From Puniceicoccales bacterium (lineage in GTDB: Bacteria > Verrucomicrobiota > Verrucomicrobiia > Opitutales > UBA953): 7,931 nt of DNA. The stretch spans positions 1 to 7,931 of the forward strand of contig JAITIB010000068.1 in the NCBI GenBank assembly GCA_031279675.1. Direction: 5' to 3'. Position numbers and translations under genes: made by a program. Under the pieces are notes generated by a model, which made no database searches, was not told the origin of the DNA, and saw only the letters and a program-made list of their open reading frames with translations. Shown here in pieces: positions 1-6,994 of this stretch (within the stretch, counting starts at the first letter, position 1; every line of letters starts with the position of its first letter).

Positions 1-528
1 CGCGGGCGCATGTTTGCCGCGGGCACGGCGGCGCTCGCGCGGCACGGCTTTGCGCACTTCACCCGCAAGCATTGGCGGCGCAGCACCCTCGAGCGCTCGC
101 TCTACAACCGCACCGCCCAAGGGCCGCACGACTTGCTTGCCTTTGGCTCCGGGGCGGGCGGGCGCATCGGGCGGTTTTCCATCGCTGTCGAGCGCGACAT
201 TGCGCGCTACGAGGCCGCTGTTCTCGCCGGTGAGAAACCCCTCGCCAGCGTCCAGCCGACACCACCGCCGTCGCCTTTTCGAACGATGCTTTCCGAGTGC
301 GTCGAGTCGTGCGCTTTGCCCAAGCTGGAGCATTTCCCCGAGGGTGCCCAGGGCGAGGCGCGCATCATTTTGGACCAATGGCACGCGGCGGGCTTGTTGA
401 CCACCACTCCCCGCGAACAATGTCCGGCGCCGCCCACCGCCGGTTTGCACATGACGCTTCCCGGCACTTTCTGGGCCGAGCACCTGCAACGTTTGCTCGT
501 CCAGCTGTGCGCGGGAAAACAGGGCTGA
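1..528 (+). CDS. hutW: ChuW/HutW-like heme-degrading radical SAM protein, C-terminal part (5' end outside window)
   Basis: The frame is open from base 1 and ends at TGA 526-528, so about 175 residues of a longer protein are visible. The ChuW/HutW family are HemN-related radical SAM methyltransferases that open the heme ring without oxygen and release iron (anaerobilin-type products) in the cytoplasm. Visible matches to the family C-terminus, from memory: a glycine-rich stretch FGSGAGGRIGR at about residues 48-58 after a DLLAFG lead-in (family: LLPLGCGAGG), a helix LDQWHAAGLL, and a final segment LPGTFWAEHLQRLLVQL resembling the family ending with G-x-F-W before a hydrophobic helix. The radical SAM CxxxCxxC motif would lie upstream and is not visible. 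It could instead be another HemN/HemW-like protein. The next accepted gene starts 132 bases downstream, so it probably ends its own transcription unit. Confidence 0.68.
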   Translation, partial: RGRMFAAGTAALARHGFAHFTRKHWRRSTLERSLYNRTAQGPHDLLAFGSGAGGRIGRFSIAVERDIARYEAAVLAGEKPLASVQPTPPPSPFRTMLSECVESCALPKLEHFPEGAQGEARIILDQWHAAGLLTTTPREQCPAPPTAGLHMTLPGTFWAEHLQRLLVQLCAGKQG

Positions 529-560
529 AAATTAGGTTTGCATTAGTTTCAAGAAACGCC

Positions 561-584
561 ACCCCGGCATGAATGAACCGGGGT
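561..584 (+). terminator. Candidate hairpin terminator after the heme radical SAM gene
   Basis: ACCCCGG (561-567) and CCGGGGT (578-584) form a perfect 7-bp GC-rich stem with a 10-base loop, 33 bases past the stop codon. No T-run follows, so it is either a weak intrinsic terminator or simply an inverted repeat. A smaller inverted repeat, GTTTC-AA-GAAAC, lies just upstream at 546-557. Confidence 0.3.
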
Positions 585-660
585 CATGCGCCTCGTGTCA
601 TCGCGGTGTTTTTTCCTCACCACCCAATCCGCATTTCTCATGATTAAGAAATAATACGCC

Positions 661-768
661 ATGACAAACAACCACGACAAAAGCCTGAATGTCACCCGAT
701 GCCTGAAGATGTTTTCTTTCATTTTCGCGTTTGCGATTATTGTTTTGTTTTCGAAATTGAGCAGATGA
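661..768 (+). CDS. Small single-membrane-segment protein (35 aa), possibly half of a frameshifted gene
   Basis: The ATG at 661 opens a 35-codon frame ending in TGA 766-768. It has a polar N-terminus (MTNNHDKSLNVTRCLK) followed by a strongly hydrophobic stretch, FSFIFAFAIIVLF, at about residues 18-30 and then basic SKLSR, a typical single membrane segment or signal-anchor. No clear Shine-Dalgarno site precedes it (AAGAAATAATACGCC). Its stop overlaps the next ATG (ATGA at 765-768). It may be a true small membrane protein coupled to the following ORF, or the N-terminal half of one small membrane-anchored protein whose frame was broken around 760-768. I do not recognise a family. Confidence 0.4.
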   Translation: MTNNHDKSLNVTRCLKMFSFIFAFAIIVLFSKLSR

Positions 769-896
769 GTTCCGGCTATGCGAGCGAGGTTTCCTGTCGT
801 GATTTGTTGTTGAGGACTGTCGGGTGGGAAAAGCAATACGAGTATCTGTATCGGGGGCTTCCCAAGTTGGAAAAACCCAAGACTGGCAAGAGATGA
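765..896 (+). CDS. Small hypothetical protein (43 aa), possibly second half of a frameshifted gene
   Basis: The ATG at 765 overlaps the preceding stop as ATGA, and the frame runs to TGA 894-896. The product is soluble-looking with a basic tail: an N-terminal SSGYASEVSCRDLLLRTVG, an aromatic run EKQYEYLYRGLP, and an ending rich in K (KPKTGKR). The same frame is open further upstream to an ATG at 699, but that version replaces the attractive hydrophobic segment of the 661 ORF with unremarkable sequence. Two readings are possible: translational coupling of two tiny genes, or one gene with a signal-anchor followed by this tail and a frameshift near 765. No homologous family is recognised. Confidence 0.38.
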   Translation: MSSGYASEVSCRDLLLRTVGWEKQYEYLYRGLPKLEKPKTGKR

Positions 897-931
897 AAAC
901 CCCTGAGCTTAAACCTTAACACAACAAGAAC

Positions 932-1357
932 ATGACAACATGCGAAAAAGCAAAATCCCGTTTGATTGCCGGATACTCTTGGAGAACAGCCTTTGTTTTC
1001 TGTTTTTTTGGCATTATCTCCAGCCTGTCGTCGCCTCTTGCGGCGCAGGGAACCTCGGAGTTTCCACCGCCCGTCATTCCCATCCGGGGGACTGGAATTT
1101 ATCAGGAAATGGTTGGGAAGGCGGAAGCTTTTTTAAAGAAAAAAAAGCTGCTTGAGTTTTACAGGGAGGCCTCAAAAATTCGCGCATTCTTTTATGAGAA
1201 ACGGCGCGAGCGGCATCGTAAACAAACCGGTGACGATCTGGCGGTCATGGAGTGGATGATTTATCTTTTGGCAAAGGCCCCGTTGCTGCCGGATGATGAA
1301 TGGGTTATTCCAGTGATGAAGAATGCGCCAGGGCCATCGCCTCGATTTTTCCGCTGA
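932..1357 (+). CDS. Secreted basic hypothetical protein, probably frameshifted near its 3' end
   Basis: The ATG at 932 gives 141 aa ending at TGA 1355-1357. Residues 1-39 look like a Sec signal peptide: basic residues up to R18, a hydrophobic core FVFCFFGIISSL (about 21-32), and a likely cleavage after the PLAA or PLAAQ stretch. The mature part starts with a Pro-rich segment and continues with a strongly basic, probably helical region (AEAFLKKKKLLEFYREA and then EKRRERHRKQ). The region reads convincingly through DDEWVIPV at about 1290-1315. The last residues in this frame (KNAPGPSPRFFR) look out of character, while another frame continues smoothly to 1419 (see the separate entry). No family is recognised. 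It shares strand and low-GC context with the two small ORFs upstream. No good Shine-Dalgarno site is visible. Confidence 0.5.
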   Translation: MTTCEKAKSRLIAGYSWRTAFVFCFFGIISSLSSPLAAQGTSEFPPPVIPIRGTGIYQEMVGKAEAFLKKKKLLEFYREASKIRAFFYEKRRERHRKQTGDDLAVMEWMIYLLAKAPLLPDDEWVIPVMKNAPGPSPRFFR

Positions 1358-1419
1358 CCAAGGAGACGGCATTTCTCTACGGGGGCCTGAAGCTCGAAAA
1401 AAACAAGGGCGACAAATGA
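1315..1419 (+). pseudogene. Out-of-frame probable C-terminal tail of the preceding secreted protein
   Basis: Immediately after the codons for WVIPV, a one-base frame change (equivalent to one missing base at about 1313-1315) opens a 34-codon tail. It begins DEECARAIASIFPLTKE, ends in a lysine-rich stretch NKGDK, and stops at TGA 1417-1419. This tail looks like real protein: regular helix-like pattern, acidic/basic balance, and an end typical of a secreted helical protein. The in-frame ending is Pro/Arg-rich and short. No slippery heptamer is visible at the junction, so programmed -1 frameshifting is unlikely. A natural frameshift mutation or a single-base assembly error explains it better. 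An ATG at 1416 overlaps the tail's stop and opens a 45-codon frame to 1553 that I do not accept as a gene. Confidence 0.4.
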
Positions 1420-1518
1420 AGGAGAATCCATCGCGCCAGCGCATCCGCGGCGTTTGTTTGTCCGGCCCTGCGCGGGAAAGTGGTGGACAGCCGGCGGCGG
1501 TGCCTTTTCTTTTTTCCC

Positions 1519-3264
1519 ATGCGCATCATCTGGCGGATTTCCTTTTATTTTAGAAAACACAGGGCGCTTTTCGCCCTGACCCTTCTTCTGGCAATTGTCA
1601 CGACGGCGGCCTCGCTTGCCATTCCGGTTGTTGTGCGCGCCGTGCTTTCCCGTCTTGGTGACGGCGAGGTGGCGTCGGGGGCGTTTATCGCGGGGGCCGC
1701 CGCGATCATCGCGTTGCAGTTCACGCGGGAGCTTTTCAACTGCCTGCGGATCCGCGTCAACAACACGGCGGAGCAGCGGATACTTGCGGACATACGCCGC
1801 GATTTGCACCGGCGGCTGCTGGATTTGCCCGCCTCGTTTTATGACCGTAACCGGAGTGGCGAGATCGCCTCGCGCGTGATTGACGACGTGGCGAATGTGG
1901 AGCGCGCGCTGCTTGACGGCACCGAGCAGGGGCTTGCCTCCGTGCTTGTTCTTGCGGGGGTGGTGGGCGCGCTTTTTTGGATGAACCCCCTGCTTGCCGC
2001 CGGTGTTTGCGCGCCGCTGCCCGTTGTTTTGGGCATTGGGGTCTGGTATAATTTGCGCATGGAGGGGCGTTGGCGGGGGGTGCGCAGGGCGGCGGCGGAC
2101 TTGAACGCGCTGCTTGTGGAGGACATCCAGGGCAATCGTCTCATCCAGTCCTTTGCGCTTCAGGAGCGCGAGAAGGGGCGTTTCAACACACGGGTGGGGA
2201 CGCTGGCGAAGGAGACCTTGCGCGCGATGTTCCAGTGGTCGCTTTACAGTCCCGGGACGAGTTTTCTGGCGAGTTTTGGCGTGATCGCCGTGTTTGTCGC
2301 GGGCGGGTGGATGATTGCCACCAATCGCGCCGGGTTTGGGTTCCCCGATCTTGTCGCGTTTTACATGTATGCGGTGATGCTCTACGAGCCGCTTTCCCGA
2401 ATGAGCATGCTCAACCAGCTTTTTGTCGCCGGCAAGGCTTCCGGGGCGCGGGTTTTCGAGATTCTCGACCATCCCGTGGACATTGCCTCGCCCGCGCGCC
2501 CGGTGGCTTTTCCCGAGGGCGGGCCGGTCGGGGCGCACTTCGACCGCGTTTCCTTTGCCTACGATGGCCGCGCGGAAGTGTTGCACGATTTTTCATTGGA
2601 CATCCCTGTCGGGAAGACCACCGCCCTTGTCGGACACACGGGCGCGGGCAAGACCACCGTCGCGGCCCTCCTTTTGCGCGCCTATGACGTGGCGTCCGGG
2701 GGTGTCACGATCAATGGTGTGGACGTGCGCGATTACAGCCTGACGGATCTGCGACGCGGCATCGGGCATGTTTCCCAGGACCCGTTTCTTTTTGACGGGA
2801 CGGTTGAGGAAAATCTCCTCCTTGCCCGCGAAAACGCCACGCAGGAGGAATTGCGCGCGGCACTTGAGGCGGCGGCGGCGTGGGATTTCGTGAGCCGCCT
2901 CCCGTCCGGGCTGAAGACGCAAATCGGCGAGAAGGGCGTCCGCCTCAGCCAGGGCGAGAAGCAGCGCCTGACCATTGCCCGCGTGCTTCTGAAAAACCCC
3001 TCCTTTGTCATCCTCGACGAGGCGACGGCGAGCGTGGACACCATCACCGAGAAGCAGATCCAGCGCGCCCTGGACAGCCTGCGCCGGCGGCGCACCGTGC
3101 TCGTCATCGCGCACCGCCTTTCCACCGTCCGCCGGGCGGACTGGATTGTCGTGCTTGAGCGCGGGCGCGTGATCGAGCAGGGGACGCACGAGGATTTGCT
3201 CGCCTCCCGCGGCGCCTATGCCGAATTGTGGCGTCACCAGATTGAGGGGAGCTCCCTGGTTTAG
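1519..3264 (+). CDS. ABCB/MsbA-like ABC exporter, fused membrane and ATPase domains
   Basis: This is a 581-aa half-transporter that should work as a homodimer in the inner membrane and export lipids, drugs or similar hydrophobic substrates; the substrate cannot be told from sequence. The N-terminal membrane domain has hydrophobic segments near residues 17-40, 54-73, 137-175 (two helices), 247-270 and 277-297. The ATPase domain, from about 334, has every canonical motif: Walker A GHTGAGKTT 372-380, Q-loop Gln420 in HVSQDPFLFDGT, signature LSQGEKQR 476-483 (a common variant of LSGGQ), Walker B FVILDE 496-501, and switch His532 in VIAHRLST. Length is normal for the family. I chose ATG 1519 because the protein then starts directly with the basic, membrane-proximal segment MRIIWRISFYFRKH. 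A GTG at 1480 would add 13 residues. Neither start has a strong ribosome site. The Opp-type ATPase gene follows after 50 bases. Confidence 0.93.
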   Translation: MRIIWRISFYFRKHRALFALTLLLAIVTTAASLAIPVVVRAVLSRLGDGEVASGAFIAGAAAIIALQFTRELFNCLRIRVNNTAEQRILADIRRDLHRRLLDLPASFYDRNRSGEIASRVIDDVANVERALLDGTEQGLASVLVLAGVVGALFWMNPLLAAGVCAPLPVVLGIGVWYNLRMEGRWRGVRRAAADLNALLVEDIQGNRLIQSFALQEREKGRFNTRVGTLAKETLRAMFQWSLYSPGTSFLASFGVIAVFVAGGWMIATNRAGFGFPDLVAFYMYAVMLYEPLSRMSMLNQLFVAGKASGARVFEILDHPVDIASPARPVAFPEGGPVGAHFDRVSFAYDGRAEVLHDFSLDIPVGKTTALVGHTGAGKTTVAALLLRAYDVASGGVTINGVDVRDYSLTDLRRGIGHVSQDPFLFDGTVEENLLLARENATQEELRAALEAAAAWDFVSRLPSGLKTQIGEKGVRLSQGEKQRLTIARVLLKNPSFVILDEATASVDTITEKQIQRALDSLRRRRTVLVIAHRLSTVRRADWIVVLERGRVIEQGTHEDLLASRGAYAELWRHQIEGSSLV

Positions 3265-3295
3265 GGCAAAAAAAAGATTGCGCCACCGGGTCAAA

Positions 3296-3302
3296 AGAGG
3301 AA
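3296..3302 (+). promoter_or_regulatory. Probable ribosome binding site for the Opp/Dpp ATPase gene
   Basis: AGAGGAA lies 12 bases before the ATG at 3315. The spacing is longer than optimal, but the site is the only purine-rich match in the 50-base gap and supports the ATG at 3315 as the start. Confidence 0.4.
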
Positions 3303-3314
3303 CGCACTGGGCGC

Positions 3315-4337
3315 ATGAGCGCATTCCCGCCAACGCCACCCGACACCGGAACCTCCGTTTTACGCGTGGAAAATCTGCGCGTCGGATTTGACACCGAGCA
3401 CGGGCATCTCACTGCCGTGGATGGCATCTCCTTTGGCGTTCCCCGGGGAAAAACGCTCGGCATCGTGGGTGAGTCCGGCTCCGGGAAGAGCGTCACCGCC
3501 TTTGCCATCATGCGCCTGCTCCCGCAGCCCGGCGGCAGGATCACTGGCGGGCACATCTATTTTGACGGGCAGGATCTGGCCGCGCTCCCGCTCGGGGAGT
3601 TGCGCAAGATACGCGGCAACAGGATCAGCATGGTTTTTCAGGAGCCCATGACGGCGCTCAACCCCGTGCACCGCATCGGGCGCCAGCTCACGGAGCCGCT
3701 CCGCCTGCACACCGCGCTCGGTGCGCGGCAGGCGCGGCAGCGCGCGGTCGAGTTGCTGGGCAAGGTCGGCATTCCCGCTCCCGAGGCGCGCCTGGACGCG
3801 TATCCGCACCAGCTCTCGGGCGGGATGCGCCAGCGGATCGTCATTGCCATGGCGCTCGCCTGCAATCCCTCGCTCATCATTTGCGACGAGCCGACGACCG
3901 CGCTCGACGTCACCATCCAGGCCCAGATTCTCGACCTGCTCAAGGCGCTCCAGACGGAATACCACATGAGCATCATCCTCATCACCCACGACCTTGGCGT
4001 CATCGCGGAAAATGCCGACGAGGTGGCCGTCATGTATGCGGGGCGGATTGTGGAGCGCGCCTCCGTGAACACCCTTTTTGCCTCGCCCTTGCACGCCTAC
4101 ACGCAATCGCTCCTGCGGGCGATCCCGGCGCTGGACTCCACGCCCAAGACGCCGCTTTTCACCATTGAGGGCATGGTGCCCGCGCTTTCGGAGCTCAGGG
4201 CCGGCTGCCGTTTCGCGCCGCGCTCGGGGCGGCCCCACACCGAGGAGGACCTGATTGTGCGCCCGCCCTACCGCGAGGCCCGTCCGGGGCACTGGGTGGA
4301 GGCCTCGCGCGTTTGTGTTGCCAGGGAGTTTCTTTGA
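3315..4337 (+). CDS. Oligopeptide/dipeptide ABC transporter ATP-binding protein (OppD/DppD type)
   Basis: A 340-aa ATPase that would power an Opp/Dpp-type peptide or nickel importer at the cytoplasmic face of the inner membrane. Motifs in order: Walker A GESGSGKS 52-59, Q-loop Gln109 in VFQEPMTALNP (a hallmark of the Opp/Dpp family), signature LSGGMRQR 167-174, Walker B LIICDE 187-192, and switch His225 in LITHDLGV. The C-terminal extension (about 255-340, with HAYTQSLLRAIP and GCRFAPR) is the Opp/Dpp-specific domain. Family members usually carry four cysteines there (GC...PRCP...C...VxCH). Here only Cys298 and a displaced Cys334 remain, and PRC has become PRS. No permease, binding protein or second ATPase (OppF/DppF) is in the window, so the partners must be encoded elsewhere. 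The gene lies between the exporter and menCE with short gaps, suggesting one operon. Confidence 0.93.
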   Translation: MSAFPPTPPDTGTSVLRVENLRVGFDTEHGHLTAVDGISFGVPRGKTLGIVGESGSGKSVTAFAIMRLLPQPGGRITGGHIYFDGQDLAALPLGELRKIRGNRISMVFQEPMTALNPVHRIGRQLTEPLRLHTALGARQARQRAVELLGKVGIPAPEARLDAYPHQLSGGMRQRIVIAMALACNPSLIICDEPTTALDVTIQAQILDLLKALQTEYHMSIILITHDLGVIAENADEVAVMYAGRIVERASVNTLFASPLHAYTQSLLRAIPALDSTPKTPLFTIEGMVPALSELRAGCRFAPRSGRPHTEEDLIVRPPYREARPGHWVEASRVCVAREFL

Positions 4338-4364
4338 GGGAAAAGGCGCATCCCCGGAAAACCG

Positions 4365-6752
4365 ATGGACGTTCCCGCGCGCATTTCCTGGAAAAAATAC
4401 CGCCGCGCATTCCGCAACCCCCTGCGCACCGGGCGCGGTGTTTTTGACGAACGCCAGGGCATTGTCCTGCGCGTTGAGTATTCCGGCGGTGGCGTCGGGT
4501 TTGGGGAAATCGCGCCGTGGGATGGCTTTGGCTGCGAAACCCTTGGCGCGGCGGAGCGGTTTTTGTCGGAACTGCGCGAACGCCTCGCTTCCGGGGGTGG
4601 CGTCAACACCGCCATTCCCCGCGCGCTGCCTTGCACAAGGGCGGCGTTTGGCATGGCGCGCATGTTTCCGCCGGAGCCAGTCCCTGGTAACTCCCGCGTC
4701 CCCGCCCTGCGTTCGGCGGCGTTGCTCGCGGCGGACGCTCCCGGTGCGTCGCTGGAGGCCCTGCGCGCGCAAGGTTACTCGACGTTCAAACACAAGATTT
4801 GCGACGCCGCCGGCGCCCCGGCGGCAATCCATTGCGTGCGCCGCCTGCTCGACGCCCTGTTGCCGTGCGAACGCCTGCGCCTCGACGCCAACGGCGCGCT
4901 GTCCGGGTGGGCGCCGTGGCGGGAGTTGGTCGCGGACGGGCGCGTGGAGTTTCTTGAGCAGCCCTTTGCGCCGGAACGCATGTCGGGAATGGTTTTTGAC
5001 GCGGACATCGAGCGCAAGCTCGCGCTCGACGAATCCGTCGGCGCCGTCGCGTCGTTGCCCGGAAACTGGCGCGGCATCATCGTCGTCAAGCCCCTGCTCC
5101 TCGGCGACTGGGGGGAGTTTCTCAGGTGGCGTCAACGCCACCCGCGGGCGCGCGTGGTTTACTCGTCATGCTTTGAGACGGCGGTCGGGCGCGAGGCGGT
5201 TTTGCGCCTGGCGGCGTTGGACCCGGCGTCGGAAAACACGGTGCACGGGCTCGGCACGCTGGGCGTTTTTGACGGCGGGGACGAGGGCTGGGAGGCCCAT
5301 GCGGGCGGCGCGACCGCCCCGTTGCTGCGCTGGACCGCGGCGGAGTGGGAGGCGTGGTGGGAGGCGCGCCGTGGCGGGCCGGCGGCTTCGGAATCCGCGC
5401 TTGCGCACAGGATCCGGGTTTTTTTGGGCGAACGGCTTTTCCCGGCGGGGGCCGCGTCGCGCGCCCGCGCATCCTTTGACGCGGCCCTGCGCGTCTGCGG
5501 CGGCGGCGGCGCGGAGGCGCGCATCCTCGTTGTCGCGCACACCGACACGGCGCGCCACACGGGCGCGATGCTGGCGGCGGTGGCGTCGGGGCAGTCCGTT
5601 TGTTGCGCCAATCCGCACTGGGGTGAGTCCGAGTGGCGCGAGGCGGGCGTGGCGCTTGCGGGAGTTTCGCGCCCTGCCGCGGGCGAGGGGATAATGGCGG
5701 TGCCGGCGGGTGGCGTCCCCGCGCCGCCGCGCATTCATGTCCCGACGGGCGGCACCGGGGGCCGCGTGCGGTTTGCCGCCCATGCGTTGGGCGCGTTGGA
5801 GCGCGCGGCACGGGCGCAGCTTGACGCCCTGGGCGCGGGGCGCGGGGCGCCGGACATCGTTTCGCCGCTGCCCCCGTGGCACATCAGCGGCATCATGCCC
5901 GTGGTGCGCGCCCTCGTCGGCGGGGGGCGTTTGCGGTTGTGCGACGGCAGTTTTTCCGGGGCGCGCTCGCTGCCCCGGCTGGCGCCCCCGGTGGCGTCGC
6001 CCCCGTGCCGGCACGTGTCGCTCGTGCCCACGCAGTTGCGGCGTCTGTTAGAGCGCGCGGGCGGCGGCGGCGTGCGCTGGTTGCGCCGGTTCGACTGCGT
6101 GCTTCTGGGTGGCGCCCCGGTGCCGCCGGATTTGTTCGCGCGCGCGAGGGAGGCCGGGTTGCGCCTTGCCATGGGATACGGGATGACGGAGACGGCGGCG
6201 TTTGTCGCGCTGTTTTCCCCGGAGGATTTTCTTGCGGGGCGGCCTGTGTCCGGGCGCATTTTGCCCCATGTGCGCGTCCAGATCCGGGATGATGGCGGCC
6301 ATGCGCTCCCGGATGGCGTTGCCGGGCGCATCGCCATTGCGCCGGCTCAGCCCGAAACCGGCGGCGCGATGCCCGGATGGCTCGTGACGAATGACGAGGG
6401 CATTTTGGAAAACGGGCGTTTGCGCGTTTTGGGGCGCGTGGACAGGTGCATTGTTTCGGGCGGGGAAAAAATTGATCCCCGCCGCGTGGAGGCGGTGCTG
6501 GAGGCGGTTCCATGGGTTCGCGCCGCGCTTGTTGTCGGCGAGCCCGACCCGCTTTGGGGCGAGCGCGCGGTGGCGTTGGTGGAGCTGGACGGCGGCGCCG
6601 GCGGCTGGGAGGAAAAACTTGCCTCTGCCGTGCGCGCGGCGCTGGCAAGGCACAATGTTCCCAAGCGCTGGGTGGCGGTGCCCCGGCTGCCTTTTAACGA
6701 ACGCGGCAAGCTCGACCCTCGCGCCCTTGCCCGCTGTTTGCGCCGGACATAG
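4365..6752 (+). CDS. menC-menE: MenC-MenE fusion: o-succinylbenzoate synthase / o-succinylbenzoate-CoA ligase
   Basis: A 795-aa protein joining two consecutive menaquinone enzymes. Residues 1 to about 335 are MenC (enolase superfamily), which dehydrates SHCHC to o-succinylbenzoate. Visible: catalytic KxK pair K142/K144 in FKHKI, metal ligands D174 (RLDAN), E198 (FLEQP) and D222 (LDES), second catalytic lysine K242 (VVKPL), and the YSSCFET segment. From about 345 is MenE, an ANL-family adenylating enzyme making OSB-CoA with ATP and CoA: ANPHWGESEW, P-loop PTGGTGGR 460-467, PPWHISGIMP, LVPTQLRRLL, GYGMTE 604-609, GRVDRCIVSGGEK 690-702 with D693, and the catalytic lysine K782 in FNERGKLD. The PTGG...RF P-loop and short N-lobe resemble cyanobacterial-type MenE from memory. 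All key residues are present in both halves and there is no stop or frameshift, so the fusion looks functional. ATG 4365 gives a natural MenC start, 27 bases after the preceding stop. No other men genes are in the window. Confidence 0.93.
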   Translation: MDVPARISWKKYRRAFRNPLRTGRGVFDERQGIVLRVEYSGGGVGFGEIAPWDGFGCETLGAAERFLSELRERLASGGGVNTAIPRALPCTRAAFGMARMFPPEPVPGNSRVPALRSAALLAADAPGASLEALRAQGYSTFKHKICDAAGAPAAIHCVRRLLDALLPCERLRLDANGALSGWAPWRELVADGRVEFLEQPFAPERMSGMVFDADIERKLALDESVGAVASLPGNWRGIIVVKPLLLGDWGEFLRWRQRHPRARVVYSSCFETAVGREAVLRLAALDPASENTVHGLGTLGVFDGGDEGWEAHAGGATAPLLRWTAAEWEAWWEARRGGPAASESALAHRIRVFLGERLFPAGAASRARASFDAALRVCGGGGAEARILVVAHTDTARHTGAMLAAVASGQSVCCANPHWGESEWREAGVALAGVSRPAAGEGIMAVPAGGVPAPPRIHVPTGGTGGRVRFAAHALGALERAARAQLDALGAGRGAPDIVSPLPPWHISGIMPVVRALVGGGRLRLCDGSFSGARSLPRLAPPVASPPCRHVSLVPTQLRRLLERAGGGGVRWLRRFDCVLLGGAPVPPDLFARAREAGLRLAMGYGMTETAAFVALFSPEDFLAGRPVSGRILPHVRVQIRDDGGHALPDGVAGRIAIAPAQPETGGAMPGWLVTNDEGILENGRLRVLGRVDRCIVSGGEKIDPRRVEAVLEAVPWVRAALVVGEPDPLWGERAVALVELDGGAGGWEEKLASAVRAALARHNVPKRWVAVPRLPFNERGKLDPRALARCLRRT

Positions 6753-6788
6753 CGCGCAGGCTGGATTTTTCACGGCAAGCCTCCCAGA

Positions 6789-6866
6789 TGGTCGGGCCGA
6801 GAGGATTCGAACCTCCGACCTCTTCGTCCCGAACGAAGCGCGCTAGCCAGACTGCGCTACGGCCCG
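6789..6866 (-). tRNA. tRNA-Pro (anticodon CGG), CCA encoded
   Basis: Read on the - strand from 6866, a full cloverleaf forms. The acceptor stem is CGGGCCG with CGGCCCG (7 perfect pairs) and discriminator A. The D-stem is GCGC/GCGC. The anticodon stem is CTTCG/CGAAG with loop TTCGGGA, giving anticodon CGG at 6831-6829, which reads proline codon CCG. The variable loop is 5 bases. The T-arm is GGAGG-TTCGAAT-CCTCT. The body is 75 nt (6792-6866), and the 3' CCA is encoded at 6791-6789. It is convergent with menCE, 36 bases after that gene's stop. Confidence 0.97.
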
Positions 6867-6915
6867 ATCCCCTCTGGATGAGAAGCCCCGCATAAGAGGC
6901 GCGCCCTTCCCCGTG

Positions 6916-6962
6916 CGCAAGAGAAAAGTGGGCGGAAATTTCCCTCCACTTTTCTGCTTGCG
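6916..6962. repeat. Long inverted repeat upstream of tRNA-Pro
   Basis: CGCAAG plus AGAAAAGTGG (6916-6931) pairs with CCACTTTTCT (6946-6955), one unpaired G, and CTTGCG (6957-6962). This gives 16 base pairs with a single bulge around a 14-base loop, and the loop holds a perfect 10-bp palindrome GGAAATTTCC (6934-6943). It lies about 50 bases upstream of the tRNA-Pro 5' end on the - strand and upstream of the 7075 ORF on the + strand. There is no T-run next to the stem, so it is not a classic terminator. It could be an operator, a structured RNA or a small mobile-element remnant. Confidence 0.7.
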
Positions 6963-6994
6963 TTCCTTGGGAAAAAGACATGCTTGCGCGGAAA

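Noticed and set aside
549..836. 95-codon - strand frame with a hydrophobic stretch
   Set aside because: It needs a TTG start with no ribosome site. It lies opposite the two small + strand ORFs, and the hydrophobic run comes from their T/A-rich complement. I could not support it over the + strand reading.
1416..1553. 45-codon frame starting ATGA over the frameshifted tail's stop
   Set aside because: It runs into the exporter gene in another frame and has no motif or clear function; it probably arises by chance.
1261..2586. 441-codon frame on the - strand
   Set aside because: It lies antisense to the well-supported ABC exporter. Its composition is a low-complexity mix of R, H, G, K and P typical of the complement of GC-rich codons, with no domain pattern.
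3360..5141. 593-codon frame on the - strand
   Set aside because: It is antisense to the Opp-type ATPase and menC, both of which show full motif sets. The product is Arg/Ala/Gly-rich with no recognisable motif.
4255..5694. 479-codon frame on the + strand
   Set aside because: It overlaps menCE in another frame and encodes an Arg/Ser/Ala/Pro-rich product with no motifs, a GC-rich shadow.
6758..6782. Terminator hairpin between menCE and tRNA-Pro
   Set aside because: AGGCT and AGCCT form only a 5-bp stem with a 15-base loop and no T-run on either strand after the stem; too weak to call.
6391..6846. 151-codon frame ending RAERIRTSDLFVPNEAR
   Set aside because: It overlaps menE in another frame, and its tail is the antisense translation of tRNA-Pro, a well-known source of spurious protein annotations.
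6789..6866. tRNA-Pro as an integration site for the repeat region
   Set aside because: Elements using tRNA genes normally insert at the 3' end. Here the 3' end faces menCE, while the repeats lie on the 5' side, and I see no duplicated tRNA 3' end.
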